A stretch of DNA of 64,000 nucleotides from Streptomyces sp. Ru72 (GTDB taxonomy: Bacteria > Actinomycetota > Actinomycetes > Streptomycetales > Streptomycetaceae), in contig NZ_PQSR01000014.1 in NCBI RefSeq assembly GCF_002920635.1, positions 1 to 64,000 of the forward strand, read 5' to 3'. The notes below the pieces were generated by a model. That model searched no databases and was not told where the DNA came from. It saw only the letters and a program-made list of their open reading frames with translations. Of the stretch, positions 32,861 through 41,405 are shown one piece after another. The position numbers and the translations under genes were made by a program. Positions within the stretch are counted from its first letter, which is position 1. Each line of letters opens with the position of its first letter.

Positions 32861-33940
32861 TCAAGGGGGCCGCGGAGGGCCTTCGTCGGTCGTCGGCGCG
32901 TGGCTGCCGTCCGTCGTGGCCGCGCGGAGGCGGCGGCGCGCCGCATAGCCCGCGAGACCGACCGCCAGCAGCAGGGTGCCGCCGTCGAACAGCGGCGTGA
33001 CCCAGAAGTCCGCGCCCAGCTGCTGGATGCCGGCCAGGCCGATCGCCAGCACCGCGACGGCGACGAGGGTTCCCGCGGCGTTGGCGCGGCCCGGCCTGAT
33101 GGCGGTCGAGCCGAGGAGCGCGCCGACGAAGGCCGGGAGCAGGTAGTCCATGCCCACGCTCGGGTTGCCCAGCTCCTGCTGTGCCGCCAGGAGGACTCCG
33201 GCGAGGCCCACGACCAGGCCGGAGGCGGCGAAGGCGTAGACGCCGTAGCGGCGGGTGGGGATGCCGACGAGGTCGGCGGCGCGCGGGTTGGAGCCGATGA
33301 CGTAGAGGTACCGGCCGAGCGGCAGACGCTCCAGCAGCAGCCAGAGCAGGACGGCCAGGGCCAGGACGTAGAAGGCGGGGAGCGGGAGGCCGAGGAACCT
33401 GGCGTCGTAGAGGTCGGTGAAGGCGGGCGGCAGGCCCGCCGGGCCGGGGACGATCCGGGCGCCGCCGGTGATCCAGCCGGTGACCCCGTACATCACCGTG
33501 CCCGTGCCGAGGGTGGCGATGAAGGAGTTGATGCGGGCGAACTCGACCAGCAGGCCGTTGCAGACGCCGACGGCACCGCCGCCGGCGACGACGGCGATGC
33601 AGGCCGCCGGCCAGGGCCAGCCGCCGGCCACCATCAGGTGCAGGACCATCACGTGGGCGAGGCCGAGGCCGTACCCGATGGACAGGTCGAACCGGCCGGT
33701 GGCGATGGGGACCGTCGCCCCGAGCGCGAGGATCGCCGACACCGACTGGTTGGACAGGATGGAGGAGACGTTGTCCAGCGTCGGGAACGTGCCCGGCAGG
33801 GTGAGGGAGAAGACGAGGAACAGCAGGGCGGTCAGGAACAGCAGGCCGTACGCCCCGATGACATGGCCCCGCGCACGGACCGGCCGCCGCCGGGGCGGGC
33901 GGGACGGTCCGTGCGGGGACCGCGGGGCGGCGCCGGTCAT
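32861..33940 (-). CDS. CUT2 sugar ABC transporter permease (RbsC-like)
   Basis: A 359-aa membrane protein with about eight to ten transmembrane segments (for example YGLLFLTALLFLVFSLTL; LVAVAVLAIGLAGIQQLG). Typical RbsC stretches are seen: ILALGATVPIATGRFDLSIG, NSFIATLGTGTVMYGV, IGSNPRAADLVGIP. The ATG at 33940 overlaps the ATPase stop (ATGA). It pairs with the ATPase upstream and the binding lipoprotein downstream. Confidence 0.85.
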   Translation of the reverse strand: MTGAAPRSPHGPSRPPRRRPVRARGHVIGAYGLLFLTALLFLVFSLTLPGTFPTLDNVSSILSNQSVSAILALGATVPIATGRFDLSIGYGLGLAHVMVLHLMVAGGWPWPAACIAVVAGGGAVGVCNGLLVEFARINSFIATLGTGTVMYGVTGWITGGARIVPGPAGLPPAFTDLYDARFLGLPLPAFYVLALAVLLWLLLERLPLGRYLYVIGSNPRAADLVGIPTRRYGVYAFAASGLVVGLAGVLLAAQQELGNPSVGMDYLLPAFVGALLGSTAIRPGRANAAGTLVAVAVLAIGLAGIQQLGADFWVTPLFDGGTLLLAVGLAGYAARRRLRAATTDGSHAPTTDEGPPRPP

Positions 33941-35487
33941 CGCTCCGTCGCCGTTCCGGTGATGCCCGGCATGGCCGTCGCCGTGCGGGTGAGTTCCGGG
34001 ACGGTGAGGGCCGCGCCGGTCAACTCGGCCGCCACGGTCCCCCGGACGAACACCAGGGCGCGGTGACACACGTCGGCGACCTCCTCGAAGTCCGTGGAGC
34101 ACAGCAGCACGGCCGCCCCGGCGGCCAGCGCCTCATCGAGCAGACGGTGGATCGCCGCCTTGGCGCCGACGTCGATGCCGGCGGTCGGCTCCTCGAGGAT
34201 CAGCAGCCGCCGGCCGAGCCCGAGCCACCGGCCCACCATGACCTTCTGCTGGTTGCCTCCGGACAGGGTGTCGATACGGGCCTCGGTGTCGCGGGGGCGC
34301 ACTCCGTACCGGTCGAGCAGGGACAGGGCCGTGGCGCGCTCGCGTCGCGGGCCGATCCAGCGGGGCGCGTGCGGGCCCTGTGCCCGGGGGTTGGCCAGGA
34401 GGTTCTCGCGGACGGTGAGGTCGTGCAGGCAGCCCTCCTCCTGCCGGTCGTCGGTCACGAATCCGACCCCGGCGGCGACGGCGGCGGCGACCGTCCGCGG
34501 GTGGTGGGGGCGGCCGTCCAGCAGGACGCGCCCGCTGACGATCGTCCCCGAGCCGGCGAGCGCCCGCCCCAGAGCCATGTGACCGGCGCCGGTGAGCCCG
34601 ACCACGCCCAGCAGCTCACCGGACCGCAGTTGCAGGCCGACCGGCCCCGCGGTCTCGGTGCGGACGTCCTCCAGGCGGAGCACGACCGGTCCGGGGGCGG
34701 AAGCCGTCGTGGGCCGGTGCGCCGCCACCGGGCCATGGCCCACGATGTCCTGCACCAGCCGGGCCGGGGGACGGTCCGCGAGGCGGCCCCGGCTGACGAC
34801 GCGGCCGTCGCGCAGTACGGCGAAGCGGTCGGCGACCTGGTAGACCTCGTCGAGCCGGTGGCTGACGTACACGATGCCGTGGCCGCGGTCGCGCAGGGCG
34901 TGCAGTACGTCGAACAGGCGTGCGCAGTCGGTCGCGGGCAGGCTCGCCGTGGGCTCGTCGAGCACGATCAGCGGGGCTCGGGCGGCCAGCGCGCGGGCGA
35001 TCGCGACCAGTGAACGCTCGGCCCGGCCGAGGTCGGCGACCCGGGCGTCCGGGTCCAGGTGGCCGGCGACGATCTCCAGCGCCTCCACGCACCGCTCCCG
35101 CACACGGCGGAACGAGATCAGGCCCAGGCGGCGCGGGTAACCGGTGCCCAGGGCGATGTTCTCCGCGACGGTCATCCACCCGACGAGCCCGAGGTCCTGA
35201 TGGATGAAGGACATGGAACGCGCGGCGGGCTGCGTGCCGAGCGGGTGTCCGGCCACCGTCACCTCTCCCTCGTCGGCGCGGTGGACCTGGGCGAGCACCT
35301 TGATGAGGGTGGACTTGCCGGCGCCGTTCGGCCCCAGCAGCGCCAGGACGCCGCCCCGGTGGACGTCGAGGTCGACCGAGTCCAGCGCGAGCGTGCCGCC
35401 GAACCGCTTGCCGAGCCCCCGGATGCGCAGCAGGGGCTCCGAACCGCTGTCGTTCGCGGCGAGGTCCGGGACGTCATACGAGGCCAG
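33937..35487 (-). CDS. CUT2 sugar ABC transporter ATPase (RbsA-like), non-standard start
   Basis: About 516 aa with two ABC cassettes, as in RbsA/MglA. The first has Walker A GPNGAGKST, then VVHQD-type Q-loop (SFIHQDLGL), a degenerate signature (LGRAERSLVAIARAL) and IVLDEPTASL; the second has LSGGNQQKVMVGRWL and LILEEPTAGIDVG. No ATG, GTG or TTG precedes the first Walker A in this frame: the first standard start is GTG 35298, inside the cassette. A CTG at 35487 with a GGGGGG tract 6 nt upstream gives a full-length protein and overlaps the end of the upstream phosphatase gene by 14 nt. I use CTG; a sequencing error or frameshift is the alternative. Confidence 0.75.
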   Translation of the reverse strand: MASYDVPDLAANDSGSEPLLRIRGLGKRFGGTLALDSVDLDVHRGGVLALLGPNGAGKSTLIKVLAQVHRADEGEVTVAGHPLGTQPAARSMSFIHQDLGLVGWMTVAENIALGTGYPRRLGLISFRRVRERCVEALEIVAGHLDPDARVADLGRAERSLVAIARALAARAPLIVLDEPTASLPATDCARLFDVLHALRDRGHGIVYVSHRLDEVYQVADRFAVLRDGRVVSRGRLADRPPARLVQDIVGHGPVAAHRPTTASAPGPVVLRLEDVRTETAGPVGLQLRSGELLGVVGLTGAGHMALGRALAGSGTIVSGRVLLDGRPHHPRTVAAAVAAGVGFVTDDRQEEGCLHDLTVRENLLANPRAQGPHAPRWIGPRRERATALSLLDRYGVRPRDTEARIDTLSGGNQQKVMVGRWLGLGRRLLILEEPTAGIDVGAKAAIHRLLDEALAAGAAVLLCSTDFEEVADVCHRALVFVRGTVAAELTGAALTVPELTRTATAMPGITGTATER

Positions 35488-38353
35488 CGAGGTCCCCCCA
35501 GTCCATGTCCGTCGGCGTCGCCTCCGGCAGAGCGCCGGACGGCGCCTGAAGTGCGCACTCCGCCCAGATGACCTTGCCCTCGGCGGTGTAGCGGGTGCCC
35601 CAGGCCTGGGCGAGCTGTGCCACGAGGAACAGGCCCCGGCCGCCCTCGTCGTAGGTGGCCGCGTGGCGCAGGTGCGGCGATGTACTGCTGGTGTCCGCGA
35701 CCTCGCAGATCAGGGTGCGGTCGTGGATCAGGCGTACGTGGATGGGGCCGCTGCCGTAGCGGACGGCGTTGGTGACCAGTTCGCTCAGCAGCAGTTCCGC
35801 GGTGAACGACACCTCCTCCAGGCCCCAGTCGGCCAGGCGGCGGATGACGGCGGCGCGGACGTCCTTCACGCGGGCCGGGTCCGCGGGCATCGACCAGTCG
35901 GCGATCCGGCCGGGGTCCAGGGCGTGGGTGCGGGCGACCAGCAGCGCGATGTCGTCCTCGGGGTGCTCCGGTGCCACGGTGCTGAGGATCGCGCGGCAGG
36001 TGTCGTCCGGTGCCCGGTCCGGGCGGGCGAGCGCCCGGCGCAGCAACTCGAAGGAGGTGTCCAGGTCCCGTCCGCGGTCCTCGACGAGCCCGTCGGTGTA
36101 CAGGACGAGTTCACTGCCCTCGGGGAGGGGGATCTCGGTGGACTCGAACGGCAGGCCGCCGAGGCCCAGGGGAGGCCCGGCGGGCAGGTCGGGGAAGGTC
36201 ACGCTGCCGTCCGGGTGCACCAGCGCGGGCGGCAGATGGCCGGCGCGCGCCACCGTGGCCCGCTGCGTGGTCGGGTCGTAGACGGCGTACAGGCAGGTCG
36301 CGCCGATGATCCCGGCGGTGGCGCAGGCCGTCTCGTCCCGGTCCATGCGCCCCACCAGGTTGTCGAGGTGGGTGAGGACCTCGTCGGGGGAGAGGTCGAG
36401 TTCGGCGTAGTTGCGCGCGGCCGTGCGCAGTCGGCCCATGGTGACCGAGGCGTGCAGGCCGTGGCCCACCACGTCGCCGACGATCAGCGCGACCCTGGTG
36501 CCGGAGAGGGGGATGACGTCGAACCAGTCCCCGCCGACCTCCCACTCGGCGGGCTGGTAGCGGTGCGCGATCTCCAGGGCGCTCTGTTCCGGCAGCCGGT
36601 TCGGCAGCAGGCTGCGCTGCAGCGCCAGGACCATCGTGTGCTCGCGGGTGTAGCGGCGGGCGTTGTCGATGCAGATCGCTGCGCGTGTGGCGAGCTCCTG
36701 GGCCAGGGAGCGGTCGTCGTCGTCGAAGGGCGACGGGGACTCGCAACGGTAGAAGCTGGCGATGCCCAGGACGACACCGCGGGCGAGCAGGGGGGCGGCG
36801 ATCAGGGAGTGGACGCCCATGGAGACCAGTCGTTGGGTGTGCGCGTGCTCCTGGGAGATCCAGCCGGTGGAGGCCCTCAGATCGGGTACCAGCACGGCCT
36901 GCTCGCGGTCCAGGCAACGGGACTGCGGCGTCGCCGGGCGCGGGTCGATCCGCTCGCCGACCGGGTAGAAGGGGAGGTCACGAGTGCCGTGCATCACCGC
37001 GCGCACCATGCCGGTGCGCGGGTCGGCCGCCTCCTCGCCGCGCAGCACGGCCTCGGGCAGGTCGATGGCGACATGGTCCGCGAGACGCGGTACGGCCATC
37101 TCGGCGAGTTCGAGAGCCGTGCGGCGCACGTCCAGCGTGGTGCCGATACGGGCGCTCGCCTCGGACAGCAGCTCAAGACGGCGGCGCGCCGCGACGGCGT
37201 ACGTTCCCACGCCGGGCTCCCCGACGAGGACCAGCCGGCCGTCGGCCGTCGCCGGGGCGGATGCGCTGTCGCCGGACTGCTCGCGGGGCTGCTCGGGCGT
37301 CCGGACGGTGATGGGCGGGGCCGTGGTGACCTGGCCGGAAGGCACGTCGAGAAGGTGCCGCGGCACCGGAATGACAAGCGTGTCCGGTGCGGCGAGGTCG
37401 CGCGGCTCGCCGAGGTGTCCGGTCAGGGTGAGCTGTGGCTGCGGCCCGTCCTCGTGCAGGACCGCCTCGACGGCGACGCCCTCCGTGCCGCCGGGGCCGG
37501 TCACCCAGTGGCTCAGCAGGGTGAGCCGCCGGCCGTCGCAGAGAGCCACCTCGACCGCGCCCCGCTGGGCGGCGGAGATCAGCTCGGCGGCCTTCTCCCT
37601 GACGATCATCCGGTCGCGCCCGTTCAGTCCGCCCAGGGCCGGCTCGTCCACGCCGATCCCCGCGGCGTCGAGCAGCCGCGCACCGACCGTGGTGCCGCGC
37701 CGGGCATCGAGGTACGCCTGGAGCAGGTCGCGCTCGCGCGCCGAACTCTGTTCCAGCAGTCGGCGCTCGATCGCGTGGGCGGCCTGGGTGATGAGGGTGT
37801 CCATGACCGGGCCGGCGTCGGTGCGGGGGCAACCGAAGGAGAGGACGCCCTCGATGCGTCCGCTGAGCAGATCACGGATCGGGATGGCCGAACAGGCGTT
37901 GCCCTGCGACCGCTCGGCGAAGTGCTCCGCGCCGTACAGCCGGCACAGCCGCCGCTCCGCCAGGGCGAGGCCGATGCCGTTCGTGCCCGCGACGTGCTCG
38001 GCGAACACGAACCCCGGGGCGACCTGGAACGGCGGCAGTCTGCGCGCCAGCGACGGTTGCCCGAAGCGGCGTGCGAGCACCGTTCCCTCCCCGTCGGCAA
38101 GCCCGATGTTCATCCGGCTGCCGGCGAACCGGTTCTGCAGCCAGTCGAGCACCGGGTCGGCCGCCCGGACGAGCCGTACGTCCGTGTCGACGTCCGGTCG
38201 GTAGGGGAGCTCGGCCTGGTCGGGCGAGAGGCCCAGCAGCACGGAGCGCTGCCAGGAGTTCAGGATGATGCTCCGCACGCCGCTCTCGACGGTCCCGCCC
38301 TGCAGGAATCGCTCGCGAACCGGAGTGAGGTCGATGCCGTCGTCCACGGCCAT
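35474..38353 (-). CDS. GAF-GAF-SpoIIE phosphatase-HATPase regulator
   Basis: A 959-aa Streptomyces signalling protein. The N-terminus (SWQRSVLLGLSPDQAELPY; FVFAEHVAGTNGIGLAL) resembles the AcoR/sigma54-activator GAF input domain. A second GAF domain follows (LSEASARIGTTLDVRRTALELAEM..., residues about 400-560), then a SpoIIE/PP2C domain (EVGGDWFDVIPLSG; VGDVVGHG; VLYTDGLVEDRG) and a C-terminal GHKL ATPase (AELLLSELVTNAVRYGSG; EGGRGLFLVAQLAQAWG). Such proteins switch anti-sigma factor partners. ATG 38353 has GGGGAG 8 nt upstream. The stop overlaps the proposed ABC ATPase start, so it appears to head the sugar-transport operon. Confidence 0.85.
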   Translation of the reverse strand: MAVDDGIDLTPVRERFLQGGTVESGVRSIILNSWQRSVLLGLSPDQAELPYRPDVDTDVRLVRAADPVLDWLQNRFAGSRMNIGLADGEGTVLARRFGQPSLARRLPPFQVAPGFVFAEHVAGTNGIGLALAERRLCRLYGAEHFAERSQGNACSAIPIRDLLSGRIEGVLSFGCPRTDAGPVMDTLITQAAHAIERRLLEQSSARERDLLQAYLDARRGTTVGARLLDAAGIGVDEPALGGLNGRDRMIVREKAAELISAAQRGAVEVALCDGRRLTLLSHWVTGPGGTEGVAVEAVLHEDGPQPQLTLTGHLGEPRDLAAPDTLVIPVPRHLLDVPSGQVTTAPPITVRTPEQPREQSGDSASAPATADGRLVLVGEPGVGTYAVAARRRLELLSEASARIGTTLDVRRTALELAEMAVPRLADHVAIDLPEAVLRGEEAADPRTGMVRAVMHGTRDLPFYPVGERIDPRPATPQSRCLDREQAVLVPDLRASTGWISQEHAHTQRLVSMGVHSLIAAPLLARGVVLGIASFYRCESPSPFDDDDRSLAQELATRAAICIDNARRYTREHTMVLALQRSLLPNRLPEQSALEIAHRYQPAEWEVGGDWFDVIPLSGTRVALIVGDVVGHGLHASVTMGRLRTAARNYAELDLSPDEVLTHLDNLVGRMDRDETACATAGIIGATCLYAVYDPTTQRATVARAGHLPPALVHPDGSVTFPDLPAGPPLGLGGLPFESTEIPLPEGSELVLYTDGLVEDRGRDLDTSFELLRRALARPDRAPDDTCRAILSTVAPEHPEDDIALLVARTHALDPGRIADWSMPADPARVKDVRAAVIRRLADWGLEEVSFTAELLLSELVTNAVRYGSGPIHVRLIHDRTLICEVADTSSTSPHLRHAATYDEGGRGLFLVAQLAQAWGTRYTAEGKVIWAECALQAPSGALPEATPTDMDWGDLAGLV

Positions 38354-38437
38354 GTGCATCACTCCCCTCGCCGGCTCGCCGGCTCGCCGCTGGGCTGCTC
38401 CGCCGCCCTCGTTGGGGGAACGGTGGGATGCCGTAGG

Positions 38438-38490
38438 TAATTTTAGAACTTATCTTGACAAAAGAGACGGATTACTCATTTCGGCCACTC
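38438..38490. promoter_or_regulatory. AT-rich intergenic promoter region
   Basis: A sharp AT-rich patch upstream of the phosphatase gene. On the minus strand TTGTCA followed after 16 nt by TACCTA can serve the regulator gene; on the plus strand a TTGACA is present near 38454 without a convincing -10. Promoter function is inferred from base composition and hexamers. Confidence 0.4.
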
Positions 38491-38635
38491 TGTCGTCCAC
38501 GGCGGGACACGTGCCGGAGCGGCCGGCCTCGGGGCGCGGGTGAGCGGGCGCAGCAGCGCGGGGTGCCGACGGCGCCCCGCAGTGATCTTCTCGTGGGCGG
38601 CGCGGACCCGGTGTCGTAGCGGCGGTTGAACCCCA

Positions 38636-38935
38636 CACCGGTGCGAAGCCCTGGTCCTGCTCGGTCCCGAGATGCCCGTCGCCCGGCTGGCGGGACCTTG
38701 CGGTCCCGTCCCCGTGGTCTCGGTGGCCCGCCGGCTCCGGTCGGCCCCGCCCGGCGTGGACGTGGTGCGCAGCGCCGACGACGAGGGCGCCCGCCAGGCC
38801 GTGGACCACCTGGTCGCGCACCCGCCTGGCCCGCCTCGCCCCCATCGACCTCACCGGCGTCGCCCAGGCCATCCCCCGACCGGCCGAACTCGTCGTCGGC
38901 CGCGCATCGCCCGGCTGGAGGGGGAGAGGGACGGG
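38636..38935 (+). pseudogene. Remnant of a LacI-family transcriptional regulator
   Basis: Two LacI-type segments are visible in different frames. The first reads CEALVLLGPEMPVARLAG then VPVVSVARRLRSAPPGVDVV and SADDEGARQAVDHLVA, the effector-domain stretch preceding a missing HR-I-x-H element. The second reads LARLAPIDLTGVAQAIPRP then AELVVGR, the LacI C-terminal stretch. The helix-turn-helix, the middle of the effector domain and any start codon are absent, so this is a decayed gene with a large internal deletion and a frame change. LacI regulators usually control adjacent sugar transporters such as the CUT2 operon here, so the locus may have lost its regulator. Confidence 0.6.
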
Positions 38936-39106
38936 GGAACGGCCCCGGGAAGAGAGACCGTCATCGCCCCGCGCCCTGTCGTCCGGGGCGCCACGGTCCA
39001 CCCCTGGGCCTCTCGAGCCGCATGGGCGTCGGCAGGCGGCAGCGCGCGGACGCCCCTAGGCTGGCCCGCGGAACCTCGGGACCTGCGGCTCTGTGGGAGT
39101 CAGCCC

Positions 39107-40357
39107 ATGACACGTGCGTGTACGCGATGGCGCAGGGGGGCCGTGGCCGCCGTGGCGGCGGGGATGCTGGTCGTGCCGGTCGCGGACGGGACCGCGTTCG
39201 GAGCGGGCCGGTCGCCTGTCACGGCCGTCCGAGCCGCCGGACCGCCCGCCCCGTCGGCCCCGGGCCAGGTCCGGGACCTCACCCCCGCCGTGACGCGGCA
39301 ACTCGACGAGGCCGTTCGGCGGGTCATGCGGGAGGCGCACGTGCCCGGCGTGACCGTGGGGCTGTGGACGCCCCACCAGGGCAGCTACGCACGGTCGTTC
39401 GGCGTCGCCGACAAGAGCAGCGGGCGGCGGATGTCACCGGACCTGTACCTGCGGATCGGCAGCGAGACCAAGACGTTCACCGTGACCGCGCTGCTCCAGC
39501 TGGTCGACCGGGGCAGGGTGGGTCTGGACGACCCGATCGGGAAGTACGTCGACGGCGTACCGGGCGGTGACAGGATCACCCTGCGTCAACTGGCCGGTAT
39601 GCGCAGCGGATTGTACAACTACTCACAGGACCCGGACTTCTTCAAGGCGCTCACGTCGGATCCGCGACGGGCCTTCACGCCACGGCAGTTGCTCGACTAC
39701 GCCTTCAGACACCCCGTGCTGTTTCCGCCCGGGCAGAAGTTCGACTACTCCAACACCAACACCGTCCTGCTGGGCCTGGTCGTCGAGAAGGCCGGCGGTC
39801 AGCGGCTCGCGGACTTCATCCGCGAGAACGTCCTCGAACCGGCCGGTCTGCACCACACGCTGTTCCCGCTCGACGCCGGTTTCCCGACCCCGCACGCGCA
39901 GGGCTACACGGACCAGACCGCGAGCGGGAAGGTCGAGGACGCCGCCGACTGGAACCCCTCCTGGGCATGGGCGGCCGGCGCGATGATCTCCGATCTGCGG
40001 GACCTGCGGGTGTGGGCGCGGACGGTGGCCACCGGCAGGCTCCCGGGCGGCGGCACCCTGATCAGCCCCACCCTGCAGAGACAACGGCTCACCACACCCC
40101 CGACCCCCCTCCCGGGTGCGGGATACGGCCTCGGCATCTTCGATGTCCACGGCTGGATCGGGCACAACGGTTCCCTGCCGGGCTACGAGTCCCTCACCGT
40201 CCACCTCCCGTCGGCGCGGACGACCCTCGTGGTGCTGCTGAACACCGACATCGACCATGCCGGCCGGGAACCCAGCACGCTCTTCGGCGAAGCGATCACG
40301 AAGCTCGTCACGCCCGGGCACGTCTTCGACCTGCCCGCGCAACCGGCAGCCAGGTGA
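39107..40357 (+). CDS. Secreted serine hydrolase, beta-lactamase/DD-peptidase family
   Basis: A 416-aa exported protein with an N-terminal signal peptide (MTRACTRWRRGAVAAVAAGM...). It carries the class C beta-lactamase/DD-carboxypeptidase motifs: S119-x-x-K122 (RIGSETKTFTVTA), Y214-S-N216 (FDYSNTNTVLLG) and a late H-x-G (IGHNGSLPGYES). Known members trim or sense peptidoglycan peptides or hydrolyse related esters. ATG 39107 has a GGGAG site 7 nt upstream; an in-frame upstream extension is the LacI remnant, not part of this gene. A perfect palindromic terminator follows. Confidence 0.85.
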   Translation: MTRACTRWRRGAVAAVAAGMLVVPVADGTAFGAGRSPVTAVRAAGPPAPSAPGQVRDLTPAVTRQLDEAVRRVMREAHVPGVTVGLWTPHQGSYARSFGVADKSSGRRMSPDLYLRIGSETKTFTVTALLQLVDRGRVGLDDPIGKYVDGVPGGDRITLRQLAGMRSGLYNYSQDPDFFKALTSDPRRAFTPRQLLDYAFRHPVLFPPGQKFDYSNTNTVLLGLVVEKAGGQRLADFIRENVLEPAGLHHTLFPLDAGFPTPHAQGYTDQTASGKVEDAADWNPSWAWAAGAMISDLRDLRVWARTVATGRLPGGGTLISPTLQRQRLTTPPTPLPGAGYGLGIFDVHGWIGHNGSLPGYESLTVHLPSARTTLVVLLNTDIDHAGREPSTLFGEAITKLVTPGHVFDLPAQPAAR

Positions 40358-40392
40358 GGACGGCGGCCTAGGCCCCAACCCGGTGGTTCGGC

Positions 40393-40426
40393 GACGGTCC
40401 CGCCCCACGCGTGGGGCGGGACCGTC
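40393..40426. terminator. Perfect 34-bp palindrome after serine hydrolase gene
   Basis: GACGGTCCCGCCCCACG (40393-40409) pairs base for base with 40410-40426, a 17-bp arm with no spacer, 36 nt after the stop. It can form a very strong hairpin terminator. Its dyad symmetry could also bind a protein, but position favours termination. Confidence 0.75.
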
Positions 40427-40681
40427 CGCGTGCCGCACACGTCTGCACGTCCGCACGCGTTCGAACGTCCGTGCGTCGCCGCGCCTGCGCCGCGCAGGCC
40501 CCGTCGCCGTTCCCCGTCGTGTGCGGCCGGTGCTCCGGTGGCTCGCCGCCGCCCGCCGTCCCACGGGACGTCTCCCGTGTCCCTGGCACAACGGGACGGA
40601 ATCCCCGGCAGTCCGCACGGAAACGCTGGGCGACATGAGATCACGCAGACCGTGATCGGCATCGTCAGCACGGAGGTTCCC
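40427..40681. other. Non-coding region upstream of the SH3 gene
   Basis: Together with 40358-40392 this makes a 324-bp gap. It is GC-rich with short ACGTC-type repeats and no codon-bias signal on either strand. The ribosome site of the next gene (GGAGG, 5 nt before ATG 40682) is at its end. Confidence 0.4.
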
Positions 40682-41176
40682 ATGATTCGCCGGACACTGC
40701 AGAGCGGCCTGGTGGCCGCGGTCGCGATGTTCGCGCTGGTGCCCACGGCCGCCGTCGCCGCCGACGGCGGCCGGCCCACCTCGGCGCCGGTCGTGCGGAC
40801 GGTTCCGCACCGCCCGCACATCCTGCTCCCCGCCCCGGCCCGGCACGTCCCGGCCCGGCACCGCGCGCACCGCTCCACACGGTGCTCCCACCCCACCCGC
40901 CACACCCGGCACGTGACGCGCGTGGTCCACCACCGCCGCCCCGTCCGTCTGGTGGGACACGTCGCCACGCGCCACGTCAGGCTGAACGTCCGCTCCGGTC
41001 CCGGCTTCCGCTACCGCGTCGTCGGCCACGCGCACGTCAACGGCCGCCTCGTACTGGTCTGCAAGAAGAACGGCTCGTACGTCTTCGGCAACCGGCGCTG
41101 GTACAAGCTCTCGGGCAACCAGGGTTACGTCTCCGCCCACTACGTCCGCACGCGGGGCGCCCTGCCCTGGTGCTGA
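40682..41176 (+). CDS. Secreted SH3-domain protein, His/Arg-rich
   Basis: A 164-aa exported protein. Signal: MIRRTLQSGLVAAVAMFALV...AVAA. The middle (residues about 45-95) is rich in His, Arg and Pro. The C-terminus is a bacterial SH3 domain: RLNVRSGPGFRYRVVGHAHV, then GNRRWYKLSGNQGYVSAHYV. SH3b domains in such small Streptomyces proteins are thought to bind peptidoglycan. GGAGG lies 5 nt before the ATG. A terminator follows at 41203. The His-rich part could bind metal, but that is a guess. Confidence 0.8.
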   Translation: MIRRTLQSGLVAAVAMFALVPTAAVAADGGRPTSAPVVRTVPHRPHILLPAPARHVPARHRAHRSTRCSHPTRHTRHVTRVVHHRRPVRLVGHVATRHVRLNVRSGPGFRYRVVGHAHVNGRLVLVCKKNGSYVFGNRRWYKLSGNQGYVSAHYVRTRGALPWC

Positions 41177-41202
41177 CACCGCGACCGCTCTCCCCTCCAA
41201 GG

Positions 41203-41242
41203 GACGGCCTGCCCGGTCACGCACGTGACCGGGCGGGCCGTC
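41203..41242. terminator. Stem-loop after SH3 gene
   Basis: GACGGCC-T-GCCCGGTCAC pairs with GTGACCGGGC-G-GGCCGTC around a 4-nt loop, with one mismatch. It begins 27 nt after the stop codon. Confidence 0.7.
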
Positions 41243-41405
41243 GGTGCGCTGCGTCCCCACGACTCCCGTTGCCCATTTCTCATACCGGTCCCGATGTGTG
41301 GCGGCACCGCGCCCCCGGGAACACATCTCGACAACCGGGGCGAACCGCCCAAATAGGATTAGGTGTTGAGGGACAGGTCATGCGACAGCCCCAAGGATCC
41401 AGACC

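Noticed and set aside
35204..38440. A plus-strand open frame of over 1000 codons opposite the SpoIIE regulator
   Set aside because: Antisense shadow of the GAF-SpoIIE-HATPase gene, which has complete motifs.
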